Origin: Pedobacter schmidteae
Lineage (GTDB): Bacteria; Bacteroidota; Bacteroidia; Sphingobacteriales; Sphingobacteriaceae
Direction of reading: 5' to 3'
Assembly: GCF_900564155.1 (NCBI RefSeq)
Contig: NZ_LS999839.1
Span: 5,949,097 to 6,013,096 of the forward strand
Length of the DNA stretch: 64,000 nucleotides
This document shows, in pieces, positions 9,724 to 17,846 of this stretch. Under the pieces are notes generated by a model. It made no database searches. It was not told the origin of the DNA and saw only the letters and a list, made by a program, of their open reading frames with translations. The translations under genes were made by a program, and so were the position numbers. Positions within the stretch are counted from its first letter, which is position 1; each line of letters opens with the position of its first letter.

Positions 9724-11400
9724 TTAAAAAGAGTGGGTTAAGCTAAGGTTACTATAGATTTCATTAAAAGATGAAAGGGTAATATCCTTAGTATTGCTTT
9801 TAAGATAATTGATTGATAAGTTGGCCGCATTTCTTTTGGTAAAGCGATATGAACCATTTATATTACTATTTAGGATATTGCCGGCATCTTTATTGTTGTT
9901 CTTTTGTTGCTGAAAGCTGATGGCCGTACTTAACGCTAACTTACCTTCAAAAAAATCTTTGCCCACACTTACCGATGGCCCAAAAAACACGGTATGTCCC
10001 AGATAAATATCTGCAACCGTATAATTGATACCTGCATTAAAATTGAGTCCCTTTTTTGGGAAGCCCAGCTGATAAGACAGGTTGGCTGTTTTACTATTGG
10101 ATTCACTTTGCGCAGAGGTAAATCTATTTAAATCTACCAATGACTGAATATTGCCCGATAGCACAAAACTATGGGAGATAAGCGTATCGGCAATGGTATA
10201 CCGTAGCATTGCATTGATATTGTGATTAGTTTTTGCCACCCTTAACGTATCTACAATTGGATTTAACCCCCTGTCTTGTGTAACGCCGTAGTTGGAATAC
10301 CGTACATCAAAACCATAAGCTGGCTTATTGTAAGAAACATTGACAGAACCGATTTTACGGTTAGACTGGTAAGCCTTATCATGTAAAATATTGTCGTTCT
10401 GTAAACCAAAAGCACCGTTAACTTGCATTTGTCCCTGTAACAGTTTAACTCCACCTTCCAGAGTATAGTTTTGTACATCATTTTCAAAATAGTAGGCTCC
10501 CATCGACTTAAAATCCGGGTCTACCCTTTTGTATTTCAACAACAAATTATAGCTTTTCCCCTGATATCCAAGGCTGGCATGCCCTGCACTTAGCAATTGA
10601 GTAGAGGCGTTCAAGGTAATCAGATCTTTTATGAACTCAGCTTTTTCTAACTTTAGGTTTTTTACCGAATCGGCCAGCATATCTCTGGTATACAAACTGC
10701 CCGAAGCTTCAATATCAAATATAAAATGTTTGAAGAAAGTGAATTTTCCGGATATGCCTAATACCAGATTTTCGGCAGGTGTAAGGTTAAATGAACTTGG
10801 ACGATTTTGAAGTGAACTAATCTGATCCTTGCCTTTTAACATGATCAAATCCATATGGTTCCGTTCAGTACCAAAGCCTACTTTTGCACTATAGCCCATG
10901 CGGCGGTATGCAGGCGTTTGAGAGAAGGCAGAAACAAGATTCGGATCCTCCTCAATGGCTTTGTTGAACCGCCCATAAATAAAACCAAGCCTTAGTTTTC
11001 CGGGATTTAATTCTACGCCACCACCTAAAAAATTATAGCCAGCCAGGGTATAGGGCGACCATTGTATACTTTGCCAGCCTGCATGTATTGTAATCCATTT
11101 ATAGGTTGGACTAATGCCATATTGATTAAAAGGTTGTGTAAAGCCTCTTTGCTGATCGCTAACAACAACACTGAATGGGAAGGAGACACCATATATTGAA
11201 ATGGTAGGTGAACCGTTAAATAAATAAGAAAAAGCTCTTTGTCTTGCCGGAATACCGCTCGAGTTATAGGTTCCAATTCCTAAACCCAGGGTACCATTTA
11301 TCGAAAAAGGCTTTTGCTTTACCAATTGTTCAATATCCTGGGCCACCAGATCAGCGGCACAGCCCATGATCACAAGAGCTAAGATCAGCAGAGATTTCAT
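9724..11400 (-). CDS. Outer-membrane beta-barrel protein
   Basis: The 558-residue protein has a signal peptide (MKSLLILALVIMGCAADLVAQ). It then shows repeated amphipathic strands with aromatic girdle residues, for example FSINGTLGLGIGTYNSS and LRLGFIYGRFN, and a terminal Phe (SLTHSF) typical of barrel proteins. The cysteine in the signal region (IMGCAAD) could be read as a weak lipobox, but the barrel-like body and terminal Phe favour an integral outer-membrane protein. It sits between the collagen-like lipoprotein (with a terminator in between) and the giant TANFOR-like gene. It could anchor or export the giant protein, but that is inference; no named family was recognised. Confidence 0.75.
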   Translation of the reverse strand: MKSLLILALVIMGCAADLVAQDIEQLVKQKPFSINGTLGLGIGTYNSSGIPARQRAFSYLFNGSPTISIYGVSFPFSVVVSDQQRGFTQPFNQYGISPTYKWITIHAGWQSIQWSPYTLAGYNFLGGGVELNPGKLRLGFIYGRFNKAIEEDPNLVSAFSQTPAYRRMGYSAKVGFGTERNHMDLIMLKGKDQISSLQNRPSSFNLTPAENLVLGISGKFTFFKHFIFDIEASGSLYTRDMLADSVKNLKLEKAEFIKDLITLNASTQLLSAGHASLGYQGKSYNLLLKYKRVDPDFKSMGAYYFENDVQNYTLEGGVKLLQGQMQVNGAFGLQNDNILHDKAYQSNRKIGSVNVSYNKPAYGFDVRYSNYGVTQDRGLNPIVDTLRVAKTNHNINAMLRYTIADTLISHSFVLSGNIQSLVDLNRFTSAQSESNSKTANLSYQLGFPKKGLNFNAGINYTVADIYLGHTVFFGPSVSVGKDFFEGKLALSTAISFQQQKNNNKDAGNILNSNINGSYRFTKRNAANLSINYLKSNTKDITLSSFNEIYSNLSLTHSF

Positions 11401-11430
11401 AACAGCAATAATTATTGGATAAGATGAATT

Positions 11431-11462
11431 AAAAAACCGGGGTCCAAAGTTTTCACCCCGGT
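11431..11462 (-). terminator. Intrinsic terminator after the collagen-like gene
   Basis: Inverted arms lie at 11436-11443 and 11455-11462 (ACCGGGGT and its complement). On the minus strand they are followed by six T residues (11431-11436). It lies 10 bases past the stop of the collagen-like gene and before the beta-barrel gene. It should therefore reduce or stop read-through into the downstream giant-protein genes. Confidence 0.8.
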
Positions 11463-11471
11463 CAGCGCCGC

Positions 11472-13211
11472 CTATTTCAATGGCTTAAAATCATTTTCCT
11501 GCAGATTGAATTTCTCCATAGTTTGCAACATCGGCTCCCTTAACCTGTCAGGATTTGCCACACTCAGTACCCCAACAGTGCTTTGTGGAACAATCACGAT
11601 TCTAATCTTATCTACCAGGAATGGCATATAGGTGCTTCCGGGATTGTTGTGAAGGATTCTGATGGTGGCATTAGTAGTATTCACCCTCAAAGTATATCTG
11701 TAACTGATATTGAATAATTGAACATCTGTATAATTAAGCTGCTGCCAGTTGTAATTTCCAGATCCCAGATCCCTCCGCATATAAACCAACACAATACCTT
11801 GTTTCACTGCATTTAAATTTGCTGCCGGTATGGTAAACGTTGTAGTGGTGTCATTTACCGACACGCCATTTTTTCTGAGGTAATAATCTGAAGTAGCTGG
11901 CTGCGATACCCATGAAAAGGTATGGTTATCCGGAGTTTCCAGGGCAATCACATTTGAATTGCCATCTGCACCATTTTGCCCGCGCAATGAAATTCCATAA
12001 GGGCTCCATGCACCAGTAACTTTCGGACCATACATAACGTAGCTGGAAAGATCAAGATAAAAATCACCATCATTACCAGTTGTGTTTGCAGGTAAACCAA
12101 CTCCACTTAATAAGGAATGGCCATTACTACCGTTGGTTCCATTGGTACCATCCGCTCCCTTTAAAGAAACCCCGAAACCCCAGCCATCAATTGATTTGGG
12201 CCCGTACATCATAACAGCAGGCCGATCCATATAAAAATCTCCGATCTTACCGATGGTAGGATCCGGGGCTCCCAGGCCACTGTAAATGATAGTACCATCT
12301 GCTCCCGCGGGTCCCGCCGGGCCTTGAGCACCGTTGGCACCACGGAGTAAAACCGGTATACCCCAACCGTTAACAACTTTCGGCCCATACAACTGATAAC
12401 TGGATTTATCTAAGTAATAATCACCAACCGCACCCAAGCCCGGTAATGGAGCCCCGTTACCAGCCAGTGTAGTACTCCCATTGATCCCATTTACGCCGTC
12501 AACCCCGTTTGTACCGTTAGTTCCGTTGCTACCATTTGTTCCGTTAGTGCCTTTCAATACCAGCGCTACACCCCAACCGGCCCCTGTTTTCGGTCCGTAT
12601 AAATTACCTGTGTTTTTATCAAGATAGTAGTCGCCATTAACACCAATTGTAGCCGCAGGTACCCCTGCTCCACTGTATATAATACTGCCATCTTTCCCGG
12701 CAGCGCCTGTAGGTCCCTGTGCACCTGCCGCGCCCTGTAACAAAATCGGGATACCCCAGCCCGCGGCTATTTTCGGACCATATAACAAGAAATTCGTTTT
12801 ATCTAAATAATAATCACCAATTATACCCAAACTTGTTCCAGGAGCACCTGAACCGCTTAAAGTAGTGCTTCCATTGGTGCCATTGGTACCGTTTGTGCCA
12901 TTAATTCCATTAGTGCCATTGGTACCATTTACGCCCATTAAGGTGAGCGGTGTACCCCACCCGGCAGCCACCTTCGGTCCATACAAATTGCCCGTAGCCC
13001 GATCCAGGTAATAATCGCCTGAATTACCTGTGGCTATTGCCGGTACACCGGTACCACTATACATAATGCTTCCATCTTTTCCGGCGGCACCTACTGCACC
13101 TGTAGTCCCCTGTGGACCGGCAGGCCCCTCAGGCCCAACCAGACCTTGCTCTGAACAGGCAATCATCATGATATACAAACTGAATACCGTGATAGATAAG
13201 TATTTTTTCAT
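11472..13211 (-). CDS. Collagen-like repeat lipoprotein
   Basis: The 579-residue protein starts with a lipoprotein signal (MMIACSEQG, Cys about residue 19) and passes straight into Gly-X-Y collagen-like sequence (GPEGPAGPQG). Six copies of a module containing GDYYLD/GDFYLD, then LYGPK or MYGPK, then GW or AW, alternate with collagen tracts. The tracts are of two kinds: proline/alanine type (GAQGPTGAAGKDG) and asparagine type (GTNGTNGSNG). The last about 170 residues are a non-repetitive beta-rich domain. The asparagine tracts are near-perfect 9-bp DNA repeats and could vary in copy number. It is the first gene of the minus-strand surface cluster. Surface display on the outer membrane is expected from the lipobox plus a short Glu/Gly-rich tether, but this is not proven. 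Confidence 0.85.
   Translation of the reverse strand: MKKYLSITVFSLYIMMIACSEQGLVGPEGPAGPQGTTGAVGAAGKDGSIMYSGTGVPAIATGNSGDYYLDRATGNLYGPKVAAGWGTPLTLMGVNGTNGTNGINGTNGTNGTNGSTTLSGSGAPGTSLGIIGDYYLDKTNFLLYGPKIAAGWGIPILLQGAAGAQGPTGAAGKDGSIIYSGAGVPAATIGVNGDYYLDKNTGNLYGPKTGAGWGVALVLKGTNGTNGSNGTNGTNGVDGVNGINGSTTLAGNGAPLPGLGAVGDYYLDKSSYQLYGPKVVNGWGIPVLLRGANGAQGPAGPAGADGTIIYSGLGAPDPTIGKIGDFYMDRPAVMMYGPKSIDGWGFGVSLKGADGTNGTNGSNGHSLLSGVGLPANTTGNDGDFYLDLSSYVMYGPKVTGAWSPYGISLRGQNGADGNSNVIALETPDNHTFSWVSQPATSDYYLRKNGVSVNDTTTTFTIPAANLNAVKQGIVLVYMRRDLGSGNYNWQQLNYTDVQLFNISYRYTLRVNTTNATIRILHNNPGSTYMPFLVDKIRIVIVPQSTVGVLSVANPDRLREPMLQTMEKFNLQENDFKPLK
12866..12945. repeat. 9-bp minisatellite in collagen-like gene
   Basis: Successive degenerate 9-base units coding Gly-Thr-Asn or Gly-Ile-Asn (plus strand form CCATTGGTA and variants) run through this segment. 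Shorter similar tracts lie near 12,480-12,550 and 12,117-12,150. Unit length is a multiple of three, so copy-number change would lengthen the stalk without a frameshift. Confidence 0.7.
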
Positions 13212-13341
13212 AATAATAGATAATAGGGTTGATGTTTTGGTAGTTCTATTTTACAGTCAATGAAGGTAAATAAGGCCCCGACTGCATGACCTACTTAGTC
13301 GCCGAACGTATTGAACTAATCGTTAAATGAAAAATCATCGG

Positions 13342-13950
13342 CTAAAAAGATGGGTTTATTGCATCGGGATGGTAAATAACTCTGAATTTCCCTTCTGTCA
13401 GCCGGCTGGTCCGGTTTGGATTTGTCTCATAGGAAGCATACAATACCGGCGAAAATGTTCCTTCTATAACATAAGCCGTTTTATCACTTTTATCCACTTT
13501 AGTAATTTGTACTGCATTTTCCTGTAAAGGCATATCCGAGGTCACACTAGCCATTTCCCGATCAGAGCTTTTCGCTTCCGGATAATAAAATATACCACTT
13601 AGAATTCCATTATCGTTGTTGGTAGATGGATAGGTACCCGGTACAATTTTATCTACCGTATGAAAAGACAGGTCCATCCTCGACCCATCGGGAGCTTCAG
13701 CAAAAATGGAGAACTGCCTGCTCAAAGTTTTATAGCTTAAGTTATAAGTTTTAAACTCTTTCGAAGGAAAAGCTTCCCATAAAACCCCGTTAATTTTCAC
13801 CGAAAAAAACTGCCCAGCATGGTGTTCAGCACCAGCATGTTCCGCAGTTTTATCAGTATGCGAACCTGAACCACAAGAAACCAAAGCGAAAACAAAAGGC
13901 AGAAAAAAGCATCTGCCAATTGTGGTTACCAACTTTAAACCGTTTTTCAT
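13342..13950 (-). CDS. Small lipoprotein of unknown function
   Basis: The start at 13,950 (MKNGLKL) is chosen over one 12 codons upstream because it gives a normal lipoprotein signal ending in LVSCGSGS. The mature 180-residue part begins with a His/Ala-rich linker (AEHAGAEHHAG). A compact beta-rich domain follows (FSVKINGVLWEAFPS ... LSFHTVD-IVPGTYP ... VIEGTFSPVLY). This resembles small Bacteroidetes lipoproteins that read 'inclusion of an ion/metal binding domain, function unknown'. I do not recognise a specific family. It is a single gene on the minus strand between the collagen-like gene and the histidine kinase. Confidence 0.7.
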   Translation of the reverse strand: MKNGLKLVTTIGRCFFLPFVFALVSCGSGSHTDKTAEHAGAEHHAGQFFSVKINGVLWEAFPSKEFKTYNLSYKTLSRQFSIFAEAPDGSRMDLSFHTVDKIVPGTYPSTNNDNGILSGIFYYPEAKSSDREMASVTSDMPLQENAVQITKVDKSDKTAYVIEGTFSPVLYASYETNPNRTSRLTEGKFRVIYHPDAINPSF

Positions 13951-14053
13951 AAGCCTATATTTTTTATAGCTTAAATTTATACTCAACGGCCTAAAAACAG
14001 GTGTAGAAATCTATTAAGAGCAGGTCATAATCGATGAACGGATGTCTTCCTCT

Positions 14054-16168
14054 TTATAAAAAAGTGACCTGCATTGTTGTACCTTCAGTGTTACTGATAA
14101 TCTTTAACACTGCATTCATTTTAAATAGCAGTTCTTTTACAATGAGTAAACCATAGCCAGACGACTTACTTTTCACATGTGTGTTGTTCAGCAATTCTTC
14201 AATCTTATCTCTTGGGATCACCTCACCTTGATTTAAGATAGATAGAAATGATTGCTTTTGATCGTTAACACCGGCATGCAAATGAATTACGCCATTGGGA
14301 AAGGCATGATTGATGGCATTCTGCAACAGGTTACGCAGTACAATCAGCATTAAATTGTGATCGCTTTTGATGTGATCAGGATCTACCGCTCCAATCCGGA
14401 TATCCAGTCCCTTCAATTCAGCCTGCGCCTGCATAATTACATTTGTTTCTTCAAACAACCGCTTTGTATTGATCTTTTCTATGTTAAGTTCGAAATTATC
14501 CATCTGGCTTTTGGACCAAAACAGCAAGTCTTCCATTGTTTCCAACAGTTGGGATGAAGTCTGCATCAGTTTCTTTTGGTGCCTGCTTTTTTCCTCTTCA
14601 GGCATAAAAGCAGCATTCTCCTGCTGCAGCTTTAAAAAGGTAAAAAGCTGACTTACCGGACTGCGTAAATCATGAGAAATGATCCCAAACAATTTCGCCT
14701 TGGCCTGGTTGGCCTTTGTCAGTTTATCATTTAATGCATCCAGTTCCCGATTCTTTTTGTCCAGCAAAAGATTGGCTTTTTGTTTATTTCTAAAGTTTAA
14801 ATAAATTAAAGATAGTGCCACCATCAATAAAAATGCACCCCCAATCAGCAACCAGCGCGTTATGGCTTCCTGCCTGAGTTCCAGTTTCCGGTTTTCATTT
14901 TCCCTGTTCAACTCTGTGATCTTTTTCTGCTTAAAATCATTCTGAAACCTCGCCTCCATTTCAGCCAGATTTAAAGAGATCTTACTTTGGCTAAGCGAAT
15001 CCGAAACCGATACATATTTACCAAAATAAGTAGCCGCCCCCGTCAGGTTCCCCGCTTTAATCAACACACCGGTCAGCGCCTTCAATAAGTCTGCATATTG
15101 TTCCTTATTGTAAATACGCGATCCATGTTCCGCAATTTTATAATGTCTGATGGCCTCAGTATAATTACCTGATGCTCTGTAATAATCGCCATAAGCCATG
15201 TTAACAGGCGAAGTCAGCAATTCATTATTATCCAGTTTTGACTGTCTGTCAGCCTTATCAATATAAGTTTTGGCCTCCCTATAGTCGCCTCCTTTTAAAG
15301 CCAGTCCAGCCATTTCGATGTTTGAAGAGACCAGTTCAGACCACTTGGAAGGCTTCGGTCCAACTACTTTTTGCAACAGGTTGTAATACCTGAGCGCTTC
15401 TTTTTTATTGGCTAAAAGTGCATAAGTCCTGATCAGTTTACCGTAAGCGGTTACATCATAAATAACCGATAAATTGAGAAAAGGTCGGGCTTCGTTCAAG
15501 TACTCTAATGCCTTATTCGGTTGTTTTAAATACAAATATATTTCCGCCACCATCATCAATGCTACCCCATAATCCATTTTAAGTTTCAACACCTGGGTGG
15601 TGTCGGCAATCACTTTCAGGAGTTCCACACTCTTTAAGAAATTGCTCAGGGCAATGCTATAATAAAATTTTTGCTGTTGGTTGTACAAGCCTAAATTATA
15701 ATAAACTGTACCTTTATTTTTTAAGGTATCTGTACTCTCTGCAATTTGTTTCAATTGCTGGGCCGCTACATCAGCCTTACTTTGCAGCCCCATGTAATGA
15801 TAAACGGAGATCAGATTTCCCAACGGCTTCAAACTTGCTTCTACCAAACCTGCTTTGACCGCCTCGGTATAAGCGGCTTCAAAATGTAAACTGGTCTTCG
15901 CAAAATCTTGTTTGTAGTAATATCCTGTACCTATTGCCTGGTTAAAAAAGAATTTATAAGTATGATCACTTACCGCCGCCAGTTTCAACCCTTCTTCTCC
16001 AGTCTTAATCAGCAGATTCAGACTTTCCGGGTTTCCAGATAAGGTAGCACTGATTTCAGTACAGGCCTTTTTCTTTTCATTGAGTAATTTAATACGTGCT
16101 ACATCTTGTGCCCTACACAAGGAAAACAAAAAACAGAAACAAAAGAGCAATAGGATTTTGGTATACAT
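14054..16168 (-). CDS. TPR-containing sensor histidine kinase
   Basis: The start at 16,168 (MYTKILL) gives a signal peptide and places the gene one base after the stop of the LytTR regulator. A longer start would overlap that gene. A periplasmic region of about 400 residues carries tetratricopeptide-like helices (for example NKALEYLNEARPFLN, YTEAIRHYKIAEHG). A membrane segment and coiled coil follow, then a kinase core. The phospho-acceptor box is GIISHDLRSP (His about 499), the N box is LRNLLQNAINHAF, and the G2 box is GYGLLIVKEL. The usual DxGxG of the G1 box reads NQGEVI, a variant seen in some kinases of this phylum. It likely partners the adjacent LytTR regulator. The ligand is unknown. 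Confidence 0.88.
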   Translation of the reverse strand: MYTKILLLFCFCFLFSLCRAQDVARIKLLNEKKKACTEISATLSGNPESLNLLIKTGEEGLKLAAVSDHTYKFFFNQAIGTGYYYKQDFAKTSLHFEAAYTEAVKAGLVEASLKPLGNLISVYHYMGLQSKADVAAQQLKQIAESTDTLKNKGTVYYNLGLYNQQQKFYYSIALSNFLKSVELLKVIADTTQVLKLKMDYGVALMMVAEIYLYLKQPNKALEYLNEARPFLNLSVIYDVTAYGKLIRTYALLANKKEALRYYNLLQKVVGPKPSKWSELVSSNIEMAGLALKGGDYREAKTYIDKADRQSKLDNNELLTSPVNMAYGDYYRASGNYTEAIRHYKIAEHGSRIYNKEQYADLLKALTGVLIKAGNLTGAATYFGKYVSVSDSLSQSKISLNLAEMEARFQNDFKQKKITELNRENENRKLELRQEAITRWLLIGGAFLLMVALSLIYLNFRNKQKANLLLDKKNRELDALNDKLTKANQAKAKLFGIISHDLRSPVSQLFTFLKLQQENAAFMPEEEKSRHQKKLMQTSSQLLETMEDLLFWSKSQMDNFELNIEKINTKRLFEETNVIMQAQAELKGLDIRIGAVDPDHIKSDHNLMLIVLRNLLQNAINHAFPNGVIHLHAGVNDQKQSFLSILNQGEVIPRDKIEELLNNTHVKSKSSGYGLLIVKELLFKMNAVLKIISNTEGTTMQVTFL

Positions 16169-16169
16169 A

Positions 16170-16886
16170 TTAACCGAGTTTAAACGCCGCCCTTGCTTCA
16201 TGAAGGTAAGTTTTGCCTACAGGCAACATACTGGTACCCATGTCAATCTGCTTTACATGAAAACAATGTACCTTACTTATGGCAATCACATAACTCCTGT
16301 GAATCCGCATAAACTTGCCCGCTGGTAGCGATGTCAGGAAACTGGATAAGGCGACTAATGTTAAATAGGTCTTTTTTTCCGTTACAATTTTGGTATAATC
16401 GCCAAAAGCTTCCAGATAAATCACCTCACTGGCCTGCAGCCTTACTGTAGAATAGCCCTCCTTAAACACAATACTTTCACAATCAAATAAAACATCGTAC
16501 GATTGTGCTTTTTCCTTAAGTGCTAAAAAATCATCCAATCGTTTGATACAGGCAGTAAAGCGATCAGTTTCAACCGGTTTCAAAATGTAATCAAAAACTT
16601 TCAATTCAAAACATTCCAGGGCATATTCAGGGTGAGAAGAAATTACGACACACTGAGGAGCATACGTTTGGATGCCTTTGAATAACTGCAAGCCACTGAT
16701 ATCCGGCATATCCACGTCGATAAACAAAAGATCAGGCCGGGCAGAACTTATCATTTCCAAAGCTTCTGCGGCATGTTCAAAGCTCCCCAGTAATTTGATC
16801 TGGCAAAAGGTTTTAAGTGCCGTTTCAACAGCCAGCCGATCCAGAGCGTCGTCATCAACAATAATGCAAGTCAAAGTGTTTGTCAT
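16170..16886 (-). CDS. LytTR-family response regulator
   Basis: Residues 1-125 form a receiver domain with the acidic pocket VDDD (11-13), the phospho-acceptor Asp at about 57 (LLFIDVDMPD), a Ser at VVISSHPEYAL and the conserved Lys in DYILKPVE. The C-terminal LytTR DNA-binding domain shows VIYLEAFGDYTKIVTEKKTY and the signature FMRIHRSYVIAI. The length of 238 is normal for the family. It precedes the TPR kinase by one base, so the two form a two-component system translated together. Targets cannot be deduced. Confidence 0.92.
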   Translation of the reverse strand: MTNTLTCIIVDDDALDRLAVETALKTFCQIKLLGSFEHAAEALEMISSARPDLLFIDVDMPDISGLQLFKGIQTYAPQCVVISSHPEYALECFELKVFDYILKPVETDRFTACIKRLDDFLALKEKAQSYDVLFDCESIVFKEGYSTVRLQASEVIYLEAFGDYTKIVTEKKTYLTLVALSSFLTSLPAGKFMRIHRSYVIAISKVHCFHVKQIDMGTSMLPVGKTYLHEARAAFKLG

Positions 16887-16947
16887 AAATATTTATTGTT
16901 GAAGGTAGTTCTATAACTTCAGGCTACATAGTAAAAATCGACGGATG

Positions 16948-17763
16948 TTAAACAGAATTTCCATAAAAACAACGGGAATGCCATTCGGATGGTGTACATC
17001 CGTAAAAGCGTTTAAATTCCTTAATAAAATGATTCTGGTCAAAAAAACCAAAAGTATATACCAATTCCTGCCAGTTAACCGTATGATGCCGGCTGATAAA
17101 ACTACTGATGTCGTTAAAGCGGACAATACGGCTATAAGTTTTTGGACTCAAACCTATTTTTTCACGAAACTGATCGCCCAACGTAGTGGTCGACATGGCC
17201 ATACTCCGCGAGAGTTCTTCAATCCGGATCACCCCATGGTTCTTTCTGATCTGTTCGCAGGCATAAGCAACCTTATCCACTTCTGTCTTTCCCGCCAAAA
17301 GTAAACGTTTCAGGAGCCAGGCCTCCAATAATGCAATGGCCTTAAATGGTACTCCGGCAATCTCCCTGAGCTGTTCCGTTAAACTCTGCATCTCTGGAAA
17401 AAGTAACCGCATATCCGTTCCCTGATTGGAAAAATACCTTTGCGGAATACCAAAAAGCTTAAAAGCACCATAGGGTTTAAATATAATCTGGACAAAACTT
17501 TTAGGAAAACGGTCAAACGATCTGCCCTGATCAAGCAAGCCCACAAAACAAAGGGGATAGCTGGTCACCTCCTCAAGGCCAATTTCACGAAACTCATGGT
17601 ATTCATCTAAAACAAATGACATCTGCGTATTATCAACCGGATAAATACTCAGCGAACTAAGGCCATCAACAATTCCTCCAGGCTCTATGTAACAATAACT
17701 TTCTACATAGGGCTGAAGTGCCTGATGTGGGACGAATACGCCCATGTTTAAATTGTCTTTCAT
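16948..17763 (-). CDS. AraC-family transcriptional regulator
   Basis: The 271-residue protein has an N-terminal cupin-like sensing region (VFVPHQALQPYVESYCYIE, DUF6597-like) and a C-terminal AraC helix-turn-helix pair. The second helix-turn-helix is clear in FGFFDQNHFIKEFKRFYGCTPSEW. It is divergent from the downstream carboxypeptidase-regulatory-like gene, with an 83-base shared promoter region. It could regulate that gene or itself, which is inference from the divergent layout. Confidence 0.88.
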   Translation of the reverse strand: MKDNLNMGVFVPHQALQPYVESYCYIEPGGIVDGLSSLSIYPVDNTQMSFVLDEYHEFREIGLEEVTSYPLCFVGLLDQGRSFDRFPKSFVQIIFKPYGAFKLFGIPQRYFSNQGTDMRLLFPEMQSLTEQLREIAGVPFKAIALLEAWLLKRLLLAGKTEVDKVAYACEQIRKNHGVIRIEELSRSMAMSTTTLGDQFREKIGLSPKTYSRIVRFNDISSFISRHHTVNWQELVYTFGFFDQNHFIKEFKRFYGCTPSEWHSRCFYGNSV

Positions 17764-17787
17764 AGGAGATACGAAAATCGACTATAT

Positions 17788-17795
17788 CAAATATA
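17788..17795 (-). promoter_or_regulatory. Candidate -7 element for the AraC gene
   Basis: The minus strand reads TATATTTG, a full match to the Bacteroidetes -7 consensus TAnnTTTG, about 25 bases before the AraC start codon. No TTTG lies at the expected -33 spacing, so only half of the promoter is supported. Confidence 0.4.
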
Positions 17796-17846
17796 ACTTT
17801 CTAATCAAATATTCGTTTATCCTTTTCGTTCTTTTTTAGGTTATCA

